Shown: positions 1 to 11,590, counted from the first letter of the stretch. The stretch is 64,000 bases of DNA from Marvania coccoides (GCA_963854735.1 OY978100.1:1860001-1924000); one strand, 5' to 3'. The notes: generated from the letters alone by a model not told the origin. Numbers and translations: made by a program.

Positions 1-1233
1 ACAGAGCTCAATCTGTGGGGGTGCTACGCGCTGTCGGACTCGGGCTTAGAAAGAGTGGGCCAGATCTCTTCTCTAAAGGTCCTGCGACTGAACGAGTGCT
101 GGCAGTTGACCAACGCCGGTTTAGCGGCGCTGCGCTACCTCATGGGCCTCAAAGAGCTGGATCTGGCGGGCTGCAGGAACGTAATCAACCCCGCCAGAAG
201 CGCCCTTGATTTGAAGCCGCTTTCCTCCCTGACAAGCCTCTCGCTGCGCGGGTGCGACCGGCTGACGGTCGGCGCGTTGGAGTTTTTGTCGGGCACGCCT
301 TCCCTGCGCCACCTGGACCTGTCTGGGTGTAGGGACATCGATTCCCGAGCGTTGGAGCCGCTGCACCACATTTCCGCCTCCCTGGCGTCGCTGAAGCTGC
401 AGCATTGCGTGGGGTTGAAGGGCGCGGGGGCGCTAACGCATCTGCGGCCGCTGAACTCGCTGACCTCGCTGCATCTTGGCGGGTGCATCAATTTTGTGGG
501 CACAGCGCTGGGGGCGCTGTCGCCGCTGTCAAACCTGCAGCAACTGTCGTTGGAGGGGTGCGTCAACATCCCGCTGCTGCATCGAGGACTGGCCACCGTG
601 GGGCGGTCCTGCCACGCGCTGACGAGCTTGAACCTGCAAGGGTGCAACACGCTGACTGACGAGGGACTGCAGGCGCTGTCGCCGCTGCCAAACCTGATCA
701 GCACGGTGCTGAGTGACTGCGCAGGCGTGACTGGCGTGGGTTGCGAATCTTGGGGGTGCCACTCCACCCTGACGAGCCTGTCCTTGCAGGGAGTCGGGCT
801 GACGGATGCTGGAGCCAAGCGCATCGCGGAGCTCACTGCCCTGCGCGAACTGTCGATTAAAAACTGCAGGGAGGTGGGGGATTCAGGCGCTGCCGCCCTG
901 GCGGCGACGCTGCGCGGCCTCACGGCGCTTTCGCTGCAGGGAATGGGGATTGAAGACAAGGGGATCGCTGCGCTGGCAAACATGACGGCGTTGCAGGCCT
1001 TAGAGCTGCAGTTTTGCTGGAAATTCAGCGACCACGGGGCCACCAAGTTGACGGCCCTCACGAATTTGAGGAATTTGGATCTGCTATACAGCTGGCAGGT
1101 GGGGGATGAGAGCATGCAGGCGTTGGGCCGCATGACGTCACTCACGAAATTAAACATTATGGGGCTGCACCGACTGAGCAGCGGGGGCAAGGCAGCGGTG
1201 GAGCACATTCTGACGAACTCGCTGCATGAATGA
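1..1233 (+). CDS. Leucine-rich repeat protein (cysteine-containing F-box/AMN1-type LRRs), 5' partial
   Basis: The frame is open from the first base of the window to the TGA at 1231-1233 (about 410 residues), so the start lies upstream. The whole visible part is a run of about 14 leucine-rich repeats of 24-27 residues with the pattern L..L.L.GC..L...G, the cysteine-containing type found in FBXL F-box proteins and AMN1. Such repeats form a curved solenoid that binds protein partners; in FBXL proteins they select substrates for SCF ubiquitin ligases. No F-box is visible here and it would have to lie in the missing N-terminus, so a ubiquitin role is only inference. No intron is seen in this part. 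The reverse strand is also open over most of the region, but its translation has no family character. Confidence 0.85.
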   Translation, partial: TELNLWGCYALSDSGLERVGQISSLKVLRLNECWQLTNAGLAALRYLMGLKELDLAGCRNVINPARSALDLKPLSSLTSLSLRGCDRLTVGALEFLSGTPSLRHLDLSGCRDIDSRALEPLHHISASLASLKLQHCVGLKGAGALTHLRPLNSLTSLHLGGCINFVGTALGALSPLSNLQQLSLEGCVNIPLLHRGLATVGRSCHALTSLNLQGCNTLTDEGLQALSPLPNLISTVLSDCAGVTGVGCESWGCHSTLTSLSLQGVGLTDAGAKRIAELTALRELSIKNCREVGDSGAAALAATLRGLTALSLQGMGIEDKGIAALANMTALQALELQFCWKFSDHGATKLTALTNLRNLDLLYSWQVGDESMQALGRMTSLTKLNIMGLHRLSSGGKAAVEHILTNSLHE

Positions 1234-2784
1234 ATATACATTTGTTTGATTGTTGTAGTAGCTCTTTTGTACAGCTATATTGTATTGTCAGGGTTTTGGG
1301 AAAGCAGTTTTTATGACGTGTGCGTTTTTTTGTTATTTTTTGTATTTTTAGACTGGTTTCGTGTGCTTGCTTGCTTCTGTATACCTTGATCTCTCTTAAT
1401 ATGTGCATGAGAGATTTGTAATGGGGTTTATTTTCTTTTTTCTTGAATTGCATGGGGCGGGTAGGGAAATCGTTAGCCAAGTAGACCATAGACCGACCAT
1501 AGACCACCCTGCCACGAGTTTTCTCCAGGGCGGTGCCCAGAATTGGTTCGTGTTTGCTTCAATGAAACCTCCAAAGAAAGGGAGGAGGAAAAAAGCAAAG
1601 ACTACGCCCTTTCAGCTGCAAGGAAGAATGGGCATGGGGCAGTGGCGCAGTTGCTGCTGCAGAGGCGGGCCAGGAAGCTTAGACTCGTGCAGAGACGGCA
1701 ACAAGGCCACACAGCAGAGAGGCACGCTTGGTCCTAAGGAGCCTGCCGCCCAATACTTGAATACACCGAACACGTTTTTTTTGCTTACCAGTAGTAATCA
1801 GTTTTTTCTTTGCTTTTGCTCTTTGTGTGCTTTCATACTGCGTACTGCGCCTGGATCTCCCCAGGGCGGCCAGGCGGAGGCTAAGTTCCCGATGCATGCC
1901 CCGTTGTTGTGTGTCCGTTGTTGTGTGTCCCTCATGCGCTCCTTGTTATTTTCGTTACTTCTTATGGAGCAATTCGAGGCGGCGGCACCTGACCGTTGAC
2001 ATGCGGAGCAATCGCGGTGAACGGAGCTTGTCTGAGATCCAGGGGGCATATTACAGATGCTGGCGGGCCTGCAGCCCGTGGCACCACCGCGAAGGCCCGA
2101 AACTTGTGAGAGAAGCAACAGAACTGCCGCCAATATTCGCCGACAGCCGTCTTTGCGTCTCTGCGACTCAGCCGCAGTGAAAATTTGTCGCCACAGTCGA
2201 TCAAATTGCGGCCGTGCGCAGGGATAGTGCGCAGCATGCTCTTCAAAGGGGGGGTCATCCGCCTATCATATGTGATAATAATGTGTGTGATCTTATATTG
2301 ACAATTATTTCACAAGGTGGCTCACAAGTGCTGGTTCAATGATAAAATGCAGTGATTAAAGATCGAACAAATAGGCAAAAGGGGCCAGTTGGCAGCGCGT
2401 GGCTAGGCCATCTCTTATTTCTCGTATCAAGAACAAATGTAGTGAGCACATAGAGCGGGAGGCGGTCCTTACTGATTGATTAAACCGATTTTTTTAAACA
2501 TTCGTTACACAGATTCAATATATTTTTCTCGCCACCCGAACCGCGCGAAAGAAAAAAACTTGCTGTCGAACCACCGCCGCGTGTGCTTCTAGATTTCGAG
2601 GGGTTTTGATATCACCGGCGCACTTTCAAACCGAATTTGCTAAATAACCAATCACAGGGCGTGCTCCCAAGGCCTTGCGAAACCTCAAGTTCGCTCACAA
2701 CAAACATCACTCGAATCCGAAAATTCGAACAAATATCGAGCAAATACCCAACCGCATTGTTATAATCTGCTGCACGAGAAAAAA
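1234..2784. other. Intergenic region, 3' side of LRR gene and upstream of WD40 gene
   Basis: AT-rich 3' flank after 1233, then mixed sequence. Open frames at about 1403-1999 (+) and 1962-2258 (-) reach 100-200 codons but have no recognisable domain, and their composition looks non-coding. I see no RNA gene here. The last 500 bases are AT-rich and presumably include the WD40 promoter. Confidence 0.5.
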
Positions 2785-4531
2785 ATGCGGCCGCCCGAGC
2801 CAAGCCTCTTTCGGGGCCCGCGAGCCCAGCTGGCTACAAAGCCTTCTGAAGACGGTGGCCTTAGCGATGGCCTGGCCTCTCTCGACGCCGCCTACCCCAA
2901 GCCAGTCACCATTCAGCACTGGCAGGTCAGTCTCACCAACCTCCCACCCCTTGCTCCCCCCGTTAAACCCTTGATTATTTCCCAAAATTTTCAAAAATAA
3001 TTATTGCCAACTCGCTGCTTTTTTTTTTTACTCGGTCTTCATCCGTTTTTCTTTGGCTCTTTCCTTCGGCTCACGCCTTGCTGTATCCACTCATCCATGT
3101 TTTCGTTTCTTTTACAGCTGAGGGACCTGGTTCACTGCCCCAACCGAGCCGGCGAAGTGTATGCCGTCAACCGCCACAAAATCATGCGGCACGATCTCAG
3201 CAGCTGCACCTCCGAGGTGGTATGCGAGCTATCATTTGAGCCCACCGCAGCCACCGTCTCCGGCGCCCTTTTGGCTGCTGGAGGCCAAAACTCGCAGCTG
3301 GAAATCCGACGCCTTGAAGGGAACGCAATATTCAAGGTGCACCGATGCCTCTTCTTTATTTTAATAATGACGTGCTCTTCTTTTGTGTTCACTGCTCAAA
3401 TCCTACTTTTGCAAAAAGTACTTTGATGTTTTTTCTAACCGCCAAATTGATTTATTTTTGCTTTATTTTATCAGGGCCACAGCGGAGGGTCTGTGAACAA
3501 CAACCTGCGCGTTGCAAAGGACGCCTCTGGCCGCCATCGTCTCTTCGTTTGCAAGCAAGTCTCTTCAAACGCTCCATTTTGTGCTCACCCCGCCAATTCA
3601 CCCCAAGCTTACTTTCTTTCTAATTTACTTTCTTTCTAATTTTTGTACTGCAGCAATGACGACACCATCAAGATATTCTCCGTCTCGGTGGGCGTGCTGG
3701 TGGGCCTCGTGCGGTGCCGCGTGGCCGTGAACCACTGCGCTCTGAGTCCCGACGGTCAAAATCTTATCACAGTGGGAGATGACCGCCACACCTGCCTTTA
3801 CCAAGCGACCCCCACAGGCTACCGCCCGCTGCGCGTCTTCACGGAAGCTACCGACGCGGGCATGGGGTGCGACTGGAGCCCCACTGGGTATTGTTTTGCC
3901 TCCGCCAGCCAAGATGGGCTGACCGCTGTTTGGGATGCTCGCACCCACGCGACCGTGGCGCGGTTTTCTTCGCCGCTGGCGTGCAGGAACGTGCGGTTCA
4001 GCCCCGCACCGTTGGATGTGCTGGCGTTCACTGAGCATAAGGGGAGGTGCCATGTTGCAGACGCTAGGATGTGGCCGCGGCAGCAAGTGCGCTTCAATTT
4101 TAATTCCGATTACTTGCGTATGCGTGCAATTATTCCACACTTTCATATTTTGGGGGTTAGGATTTCGCAATTTTTTATGAACCAAAGCTTAAATTCAACT
4201 TTCTGTCTTTCTTCAGATTCTCAACGTCAGCGGCGGCCCTGAGCTGGAGCCCGACATCTCGGGGCTGGCGTTCTCGCCGTGCGGACGGCGGCTGTACGTG
4301 GGGCTGGAGGACGCCATCGTGGCCTACCACGTGGACACAGGAGCCAGGAGAAGGTGAGAGCGCGCGAGAATGGATTGTTCAAGGCATTTTTCTTCTTCTT
4401 GAGATTTGTTTGTATTGCTGAGTCGGCTGATCTGGGGAATCTTACAGCTCGGAATCTTTTCAACCCCATCTTTGAGTTTCCTTCCCCTTCCCTTTTCCCC
4501 TTGCAGCTTCCCGCTGGCGGAAATTTGCTAA
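2785..4531 (+). CDS. WD40-repeat protein, DUF2415-like plant/fungal family, 344 aa
   Basis: Six exons join in frame: 2785-2925, 3118-3336, 3475-3554, 3654-4086, 4217-4353 and 4507-4531 (345 codons with stop). The product is a WD40 beta-propeller; clear repeat cores are SNDDTIKIFSV, SPDGQNLITVGDDRHTCLY, SPTGYCFASASQDGLTAVWD and FSPCGRRLYVGLEDAIVAYH. The ending ARRSFPLAEIC resembles the closing strand of plant and fungal WD40 proteins with a DUF2415 segment, as I remember them; their function is not established. Intron 3 appears to have a GC donor (GCAAGT at 3555), since any nearby GT breaks the frame. The start is the first ATG of exon 1. It is convergent with the DCAF12 gene, 567 bp away. Confidence 0.8.
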
Positions 4532-5098
4532 GACCATTACTAGTACTGATTTCTGCCGTTCATCAAACAGTTCTTACTCTAGTGGGCCCCAAAACAACAC
4601 AATAATAATCGATTCTTTTCTAAAATAGTTGCTAGGTTGAGCCGCATCAGCGATTTTAGTATTGTATGTATTTCCCTTGCCTTTGTATATAATATCGTAT
4701 TTTTGTTCGAAAGATTGTGTGTGTTTGTCTTAACCATTCACCATGCATGCTAGTTTTGTTGACTTTGCCTACACTCCTACCCTCGCCGCATTTCTGTTTC
4801 CCTATTTTCTTCATGTGTTTGTGTAAACGCCGACCGCTTGAAATAATCAGATTTAATAACAAGGCAGCGCTTCGATGATTGATACAAGCAAGCAGATGAA
4901 AAGGGCAGAAAAGAGAGTAAAAAATAGGGGGAATAATAAACATATGAAGCATGTGAGACGCGAGTTCGTTGTTTCATTATAAAAGAATACATATTTATAT
5001 TTTCGGCGACGGCTAATAACTGGAAAAAAAATTAAGCGGGCTGCATTTGCAAGAATCATTATCATTTGCGGCCTCTCTTTATTCGCTGCACTTTCTTT
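4532..5098. other. Convergent intergenic region between two WD40 genes
   Basis: 567 bp of AT-rich sequence between two facing 3' ends. No coding signal or RNA gene seen; presumably 3' UTRs and polyadenylation sites of both neighbours. Confidence 0.5.
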
Positions 5099-6677
5099 TT
5101 ACTCCCACAGCGCCATGTAGCCGCCGGCGAGGCCAAACGCCAGCGGCCCTCCGCACATGAACAGCCGCGTGCCTGAGGGGTCCCAGGCGTGGGCGTAGCA
5201 CGCGTGCTTGACCTCTTGACCGTAGAAAAACTGTAAAAACGTCAAATTCTCCTCCACCCACCCGCGCCCAGTCTTCAGACAGTCCTGCTCTGCCGGCCTC
5301 TGAGCCGCTGCCCCCGGCATCTCCCCAGGCTCCTCCATCGCCGGCCCCAGTCCCGCCAGCAGCATGGGAAACGGCGGCGGCGGCAGTATCTCCTCCTCCT
5401 CCACCGGCTGGGGGGCTTGCGTCGCAGGGATGCTGCAGCCGCCGCCGCCGGCCTGCATCTCTGACAGCGGCACAAATTTCGCGGCTCGCAGGTCGTAGAA
5501 CGCGATTTTGCCCATGCCGGTGCCGAATGACAGCAGGTTGTCGGCGATGCAGATGGAGCGCACGCCGTGTTGGAGGTCTGGAGATGCCAGGCTGGTGATG
5601 AGGGCGTGGGGGTCACGCTTGCGGGGGTCAGCCAGAACGACGTGGCTGAGGGAGCCGACCGCGACGAGGTCATGACGCAGGGCCATGGCCACGAGCTCCC
5701 GGTTGTAGGGCACGTGGATCTGCGCACAGATAATTATTTAAAACAAAGGCTGGTCACCGGATGTTCTTTTTCAAAGGTCGTGCAAAACGGCAATGAAAAT
5801 ACCGAATAAATAGAACTCACTGAGCGCGTGACCCGCAGGTCTGCCCCCGGGTCTTGTAGTTTGACCGACCCCTCAGTGCTGAGCGCCGCAACCAGCCCCA
5901 GCTCCGCACTGAACTTGACCTCCCGCACCTTGCCATCGTACTTCCTTTTCATCTGCGATCCATCGTCGTAGCTGTACTCATGCACCACGTGCGGCGCGCC
6001 GCGGTCCTCCCCGTCTACCGTCCACAGCGCCACCGTTTTGTCGCGCGACCCGGTCACCACATGGCGATCGCTCACCCACGCAGCGCCAAATAGCCAGTCG
6101 CGGTGGCCCATCAGCGTGGCCACGGGGGACCAGTCGGAGGTGCGCAGCACCACGCAGTCTGAGGGGTCTTCCCCGCCGGTTGCAATTAAATCGCCAGAGG
6201 GCGACGCGGCGATGCAGTGGATGCCACACTTGCCCCAGCCAGTTTGGTGGGACACGAAGGTGCGCGGGGGGGCGGAGGGGAGCGGGATTTCGGCGGTGGT
6301 CCCTGTGGACACGTCCAGCCGCAGCAGTTTGTTGTCTTTTGAGCCCATCAGAATCTCAAAGGCGTTGAGCCAGTGGCAGGCAAACAGCTTGTTCACGCCG
6401 CGGTGGTAGAACTGGCGCTCCTGCAGGAGGGACAGAACGGAGTCCTGCAGCAGGCTGTGGGCGCGCTGCTCGGCGCGGCGCCTGCGTGGGGAGAGGGCAC
6501 AGAGATCAGGGATCAGAATTGGAAAAAGGTGACAATTATTTCTAAAGTGGGTGAGGTTTCGCACCTTTTCACATCGATTTCGAATTCTCTGCCGGCTACC
6601 AGGAAGTGAACAGGGCGGTCAGGGGCTGGCAGGGAGATGACTGCATCCGAAAGCTTTCTCCTTTTGTTTCTGCCCAT
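5099..6677 (-). CDS. DCAF12: DCAF12-like WD40 protein (CUL4-DDB1 substrate receptor), 464 aa
   Basis: Three exons on the minus strand: 6677-6565, 6481-5821 and 5719-5099, all GT-AG, total 465 codons. The protein carries the DCAF12 pattern: a basic N-terminus (MGRNKRRKL), a GIHCIAASPSGDLIATGG repeat, HRDWLFGAAWVSDRHVVTGS, the SHVVLADPR and RSICIADNLLSFGTG repeats, and a C-terminus reading FMCGGPLAFGLAGGYMALWE. In animals DCAF12 is a substrate receptor of the CUL4-DDB1 ubiquitin ligase that recognises C-terminal degrons such as -EE. An acidic/proline insertion near residues 340-380 (EEEEILPPPP) is extra. The start ATG at 6677 gives the expected basic N-terminus. Family call is strong; ligase partnership is inferred from homology. 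Confidence 0.85.
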
Positions 6678-6882
6678 TCTTTATGATTGAAGGGGCCAGG
6701 CAGGCGTGTTACTGCCTTAACCAGCCGATTTATGAGTTTTATATAATTTAAAATTAGGCTAGGAGGACGAAAAATGCACGTTTATGTGATTTGAAAGGAA
6801 AAAACCTCGAGACAAAACTTAGTCAAGACTTAGCACTCCAGATTTGATTCTTTATTTCGTTAAAAATAAAAAATAAAACGCC

Positions 6883-7576
6883 ATGATGCTGCTGGCAGCG
6901 CTGACACTGGCGTGCGTGTTGGGTGGTGCCGTTGCCGAAACAAACTGGAGGGGATGCGGGCAAGGAGCGTTCAACGTGGCATCTGTGACCCTTGCTCCTG
7001 AGAACATTTATGCCGGGAACACCGCCAGATTCACCATCACGGCCGAGGGTGGCGCCAGCGACGTGAGCGCAGGCAAAATCGAGATGGCGGTGAAACTTGC
7101 AGGTGAGCTTTGGTTTTCCTTTTTTATTCTTTCAAGCAACTGCAGAAAAAGCATGCATCCGCGTATAATTCACTCATCTTGCCGCCGTCCTCCTCTCCCC
7201 TGCGTAATTCATCTATCCTGCACAGCAACCCCGCTTTCAAAATTTATTTTATTTCCAACAGCATTTCAAACACCGTCCTTCTCTTTCTTCTGCAGGTTTC
7301 CCTATCTATGCTCAAGAAGATGATCTCTGCGCCAAAACCACGTGCCCCATCGCCAAGGGCACCTCAGCAGAAATTGTGTACGAAGAAACTTTTCCAGTTT
7401 ACACTCCGCCTGGACCCTACTCGGTGGCGTTGTCCGGCAAAAACAGCGAGGGCGACAGCCTGTTTTGCGTGGAGGTCAGCTTTGACGTGCAAATCCCGCA
7501 GCAAGGGTTCATCAGCGATAAACTCGGCAAAGTAGCTCGGCTGTTTGGGTCTAGGAAGGCAGCGCCAGTTGCTTGA
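6883..7576 (+). CDS. Secreted ML-domain (MD-2-related lipid-recognition) protein, 166 aa
   Basis: Two exons, 6883-7102 and 7296-7576, joined at a phase-1 GT-AG intron. Residues 1-18 are a typical signal peptide (MMLLAALTLACVLGGAVA) and the mature chain starts ETNWRGCGQG. The ML signature follows: NVASVTLAPENIYAGNTARF, then DLCAKTTCPIAKG with two cysteines, a YTPPGPYSVAL strand, and LFCVEVSFDV with the last cysteine. ML proteins (NPC2, MD-2, plant phosphatidylglycerol/phosphatidylinositol-transfer-like proteins) are small beta-sandwiches that hold a lipid in the secretory or vacuolar lumen. The ligand cannot be told from sequence. A paralogue lies at 35635-36195, on the other side of the ankyrin locus. 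Confidence 0.85.
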
Positions 7577-7805
7577 AAAGAAATGGCATCTGGTCAGTGC
7601 TTTTTTGAAGGGCATAAATTGCAGTAAATAATACCAATGATTCTTAGTGTACAAAAAAAGTTACTTTTTGATGTGTTGTATCTTGTATTCATTTATTCAT
7701 TAAATATGGGAAGAAGAAAAAAAATGAATCATCATTGTTGGCTCCCTCGCTCTTTAGCTTCTCGGTGTATCACTGCATGAGCTGCTCATTAAGAGGTCAG
7801 TCTCC

Positions 7806-9296
7806 TCATTTAGGCCGCTGGCCGGCCGTATTGCCCAGCGCCGCCACAAGCCCCGCTGCCTGCAAATCATAAACAAAATGAAAATGAAGTCGCCGATTTT
7901 TTCCCCATTCAAGCTTCTAAAATTCGACATTCAAAAGAAAGAAAAACACGATTTTCAAACTCACCAGCATGCCTGCACCGCCAATCCACGCCAGCGCGCC
8001 CATGCTCTCCCCAGGCAGGAACGCAGCGGCGATCAGAGCACTCCATAGCGGCACCGACGCAAACACAATCTGAGCGTCCGTAGGGCCCACCATGGACTGC
8101 CCTTTGACGTGCAGGAACGCGGAGACAGCGCCTGGTCCCACGGCAGACCATGCAATGATCGCCCAGGCCGTTGGGTCTGAGCAGCACCCCGGCCACAGCG
8201 ATGATACGCTGACCCCGCTCTCAAAGGACTGCCACGACAGCAGCGCGAGGGAGGTGCCCGCCAGCATGAGGCTCTTCCCAAAGGCCAGGCGCAGGGGAGG
8301 GACGCGCTGGGCGTAGCGCGGAATCCGCACGGTGGACAGCGAATAAAAAAATGCCGCTCCCAGCGCTCCGAGGTCTCCTAATGAGGCGCCGGCGAGGATG
8401 GAACCGGCGGAGAGGGAGGAGGTGGATGACAAGTCGGTTTGGTCGAGGGTCACCAAGATGGTGGCTAGGAGGGCGATGAAGGAGCTCCCCCAGAGGAGGC
8501 GGGAGGGCGCCATACCAAAAGCAGCAGAAAGGGCGGGAGTGAACACCGCGGTGGCCTGCACCAGGAAGGCGGCGCGGGTGGCGGAGCTCAGGGAGATGCC
8601 CCACGTCTGCAGCAGTGTCCCCATCGTGTTGTAGGCCCCGATTTCTATGGCGCCGAGGACAGCCGGCGAGATGCTCGAAAATCCTGCTGTGCCTGCTGCG
8701 GTAGAGCTTGCTGACGTGGAAGGATGTGCAGAAGAGGAATTCTTTGCGTCTGCATCGGTAGTACTGCTGCTCATGGTGGTGTCGGAGGAATTAGGAAAAA
8801 AGTAAGCGGTGGCGGTGAGAGCGAGGCCCAGAAGGCAGGCTTGAAGGACGCCACGGGATGCGGCAACAACGAGGGGTGCTGGGGCGCCAGGGAGGTTGAA
8901 AACGGCGCGCAGAGCGGGGGAGTACGAGCCCCAGAGGATGGAGACGATGAGGAGGTAGCCATTGCCTATCCAAAATGTATTGGTGGAAGAAGGAAACGGC
9001 GAAGTTTCGAAGGAGGATCCACTGGGAATGCCTGCTGAAGCGCCGTTGGATCCCTTTTCAGCAGCGGGTGGTGAGCCTTCTTGAAGGGACGGCGCCGCCG
9101 CATTGTCTGAGGTGCTCGGCTGTGGTTGGCTGGATGGACCATCATCGCCTCTGGCGCGCGTCGAAATTAAAAGAAACCGTCTTTGTCGCAATGGGATGGG
9201 AAGACCTCCGCGGGCTTGAAGAAAATTTGGGCAAGTTGATTTTTGATACGATTTCAGTGAAAGCCATGGCTTCTGCACCCCGCAAGCCGCGCGCAT
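7806..9296 (-). CDS. DMT/EamA-family membrane transporter with transit-like N-terminus, 461 aa
   Basis: Exon 1 is 9296-7965 and the short exon 2 is 7859-7806 (17 codons plus stop), joined at a GTGAGT donor. Residues 1 to about 50 are Arg/Ser-rich and lack acidic residues (RQRRFLLISTRARG), as in plastid transit peptides. A Ser/Pro/Ala-rich linker follows to about residue 105. About ten hydrophobic helices follow in two halves, starting at GYLLIVSILWGSYSPALRAV, typical of drug/metabolite transporter (EamA) proteins. A Ser/Thr-rich insertion sits after helix 2. The family moves small metabolites; the substrate is unknown. Reading through the donor would add a hydrophobic tail ending at 7917, but splicing restores an ordinary C-terminus. 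Confidence 0.8.
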
Positions 9297-9329
9297 TGTG
9301 TTCAGAAGATTTTTTTTTGTTCGAAATTG

Positions 9330-9850
9330 AATTCAGTGATAAAGGATCGCCACGAAATTGTGAGCTACTTTCAAAAAAAATCTGGCTGCTCCATCCAGCG
9401 TGGTTTCAATAGGACACCGTCCAAAGGCTCGGTGTTACAGCTGTTGCGGTGTAGGAGTGTGCAATATGTCTACCACTTCAGAAATGCAGCTTTAAAGAGA
9501 GGGGGAACTGGGGAAATTGCCCCCAAAACCATGGCTCTCAAATTTAATCTCAGGCGCGCCTCACCATGCTCTGCAGAGTCTAGAGTCTTGTCTTTGGGCA
9601 GATGACCGCCCTCCACCACCTCTGTTTCCAGCACAGCCCCCTCCGGGAACACCTCATTCGACCTTTGCACAGTCGCCTCGCTGCCTTTCAACCAATGTCA
9701 CTCTGGGCAGTACGTTTATATTACAGATGAAGACATCTTCATCGAAGCACAATACGGCGATGTTTATCTGTGCGTTACTATTTTCACGAAGAATATAACT
9801 TTGAACATAGTTCTGGAGTGCACTGCTCCTCACCAACTGGTGCTGTCTAG
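9330..9850 (-). pseudogene. Alpha/beta-hydrolase remnant 1 (decayed last exon and flank), left edge of ankyrin locus
   Basis: On the minus strand, 9690-9510 reads EGAVLETEVVEGGHLPKD, a decayed copy of the last exon of the intact alpha/beta-hydrolase at 33921-35101 (GGAVLETEVVEGGHVPKH). The catalytic-His segment is recognisable, then the similarity fades. The stretch 9330-9450 matches sequence just downstream of the intact gene (around 33780-33890). No other exon is attached, so this is debris. Of the four copies it is the most diverged, suggesting the oldest duplication. Confidence 0.7.
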
Positions 9851-9922
9851 GCCCCAGTCAGGAACTACAATAAATTGTAACCGACAAGAAGATGTGAAAA
9901 CGATGACGCAGTGCGTTGTTCT

Positions 9923-11590
9923 TCATTGCCCCATTGCTAAATTTTTGGTGCCCATCGAGATAGCAATGGAAAATGGTACCTGAGAACCCTGAGTCGGCTT
10001 TTGAGCGCTCCGTGGCCCCTGCTGTGCGACAAATTCTTGTAACACATTCGAAATTGACGATCGGCCTAGCTTCTTTGCCTTTTCTGCAATTCCGTGCGGA
10101 ATACGAGGTAAAAGATCAGAAACAGATGACAACTCCCGCAACCACTTGACATCAACGTCTTCACTCCTCGAACTTTCCCCTCGCGCAGTTACCCCTTCAA
10201 CAAGCATGTCCAATGGCGTTATGCAGCTGTTGCGCCCATTTCGAACAAATTCGTTCCTGGTGTGAAGTGCGTCCTCAAGCTTATTGACCGAAGATATCAT
10301 CCCTATCAATGACTGCCAGAATTCAAAGTTGCCTGCCTCAATGGCATAATGCATCGGCGTATTTTTGGTGCCATTGGTACGCGCCAATACTAATTTGGCC
10401 AGCGTCTCTGGCGACGAGGACTCCATGATGGCCTTGGCAATTTCAACAAAGCCGTACTTTGCTGCAATATGCAAGCAGGACATGCCTTGCTTATCAGTAG
10501 CCAATACATTTCCGCCTAACTTTGCCAGACACCGAAACAATCTAGGTTCGTTCTTCAGCGACGCGACCAGCAAAGGCGTGTTTCCAAGCCCAGTATGGCT
10601 TTCGAGCTTTGCTCCAGAGTCTACCAACAGATCAATTATTTTCTCCTTCATTTGAGTTATGTTTTCTTCTTCAATAGAAACACTGGAGCTGCGAGAGAAT
10701 ATGCTGCTTGCACGCGGCAGGCTCTCTTCATATTTCTGACGCACGATGGCCAAATGCAAAGGCGTCCAGCCTGCGCGGTCCGCTGCGTCGACAACCGGGT
10801 TTTCATCCAACAACACTTTGGCTACATCGTAGCTACCTCGATATGCGGCGTAATGAAGGGCAGTCGAACCATTTTTATCCGTATCATCAACGTCTTCTCC
10901 TGCAGCTAGCGTAATCAAAGCTATGTGCTTCTTATTGAAATACGCAGCGTGATGAATGGGCCCAGTCCCTTTGACCACCTCGTCTTTTCCTAAACTGTTG
11001 GGCAGCCGTAACTTTTTTATGCTGTCTCTTGTCATGTACAGGTGAAGGAAAAATCCCGGGAGCACCAAAACGACAAAAGCCAAGAAGAAGGTCAAAATCA
11101 TACACATTGCAATGCCAAACGGGGTGCTGGTGAGATAGACAGTCATGGAGATCCCCAGCACGGCAAAGCCAATAGAACCAAGTCCAATTAGAAAACAGAC
11201 GAGGGCACCAAACAGGAACTGCGAATACCCAATTGCGACGACGACCGTAAGAATGAGGCTGCACATGGCAAAAAGGAAGCCAAGGGAGGTCCCGTAACCA
11301 AACATGGCCTTCCACAGCTCACACATGTCTTCAGAGCATGATTTGTACACATTGGATTCAGTGCTGTAGAACACTTCAGGCGGGGAGAAGAGAGCTGACA
11401 GCAGGGTGCCGGCCAACAGCGTAGTGACTACGCCCAACGCCGCAGCCACCCCTTGCCCCCGATTGAGCAGAGCCCGGCGGCGGTGCCTGTTTTGCTTTTC
11501 ATCCTTTTGCTCGATCAATCGAGTCAATTTTTCCTGCTGCTGCAAAATGCTTTTGAGGAGACCAGTTTCAGTTTGAGGGGTTGCTGCCAT
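9923..11590 (-). CDS. Four-TM (PGG-like) plus ankyrin-repeat membrane protein, copy 1, 555 aa
   Basis: A single uninterrupted exon. Residues 10-35 form a short predicted coiled coil, and four hydrophobic helices lie at about 48-69, 98-121, 124-150 and 157-184. Helix 1 (VTTLLAGTLLSALFSPP) resembles helix 1 of the plant PGG domain. From about residue 212 there are ankyrin repeats (NGSTALHYAAYRGSYDVAKV, AGWTPLHLAIVRQKYE, LGNTPLLVASLKNEPRLFRC, QGMSCLHIAAKYGFVEIAKA, TKNTPMHYAIEAGNFEF). A polar tail follows. In plants, ANK-PGG membrane proteins such as ACD6 and ITN1 act in defence and stress signalling, but there PGG follows the ankyrins; here the membrane part comes first. It lies about 1.34 kb downstream of ANK-kinase copy 1 on the same strand. 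It is identical at protein level to 20055-21722. Confidence 0.85.
   Translation of the reverse strand: MAATPQTETGLLKSILQQQEKLTRLIEQKDEKQNRHRRRALLNRGQGVAAALGVVTTLLAGTLLSALFSPPEVFYSTESNVYKSCSEDMCELWKAMFGYGTSLGFLFAMCSLILTVVVAIGYSQFLFGALVCFLIGLGSIGFAVLGISMTVYLTSTPFGIAMCMILTFFLAFVVLVLPGFFLHLYMTRDSIKKLRLPNSLGKDEVVKGTGPIHHAAYFNKKHIALITLAAGEDVDDTDKNGSTALHYAAYRGSYDVAKVLLDENPVVDAADRAGWTPLHLAIVRQKYEESLPRASSIFSRSSSVSIEEENITQMKEKIIDLLVDSGAKLESHTGLGNTPLLVASLKNEPRLFRCLAKLGGNVLATDKQGMSCLHIAAKYGFVEIAKAIMESSSPETLAKLVLARTNGTKNTPMHYAIEAGNFEFWQSLIGMISSVNKLEDALHTRNEFVRNGRNSCITPLDMLVEGVTARGESSRSEDVDVKWLRELSSVSDLLPRIPHGIAEKAKKLGRSSISNVLQEFVAQQGPRSAQKPTQGSQVPFSIAISMGTKNLAMGQ

Noticed and set aside
1403..2258. Several 70-200-codon open frames on both strands
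   Set aside because: No domain, low-complexity composition, mutually overlapping; typical intergenic noise.
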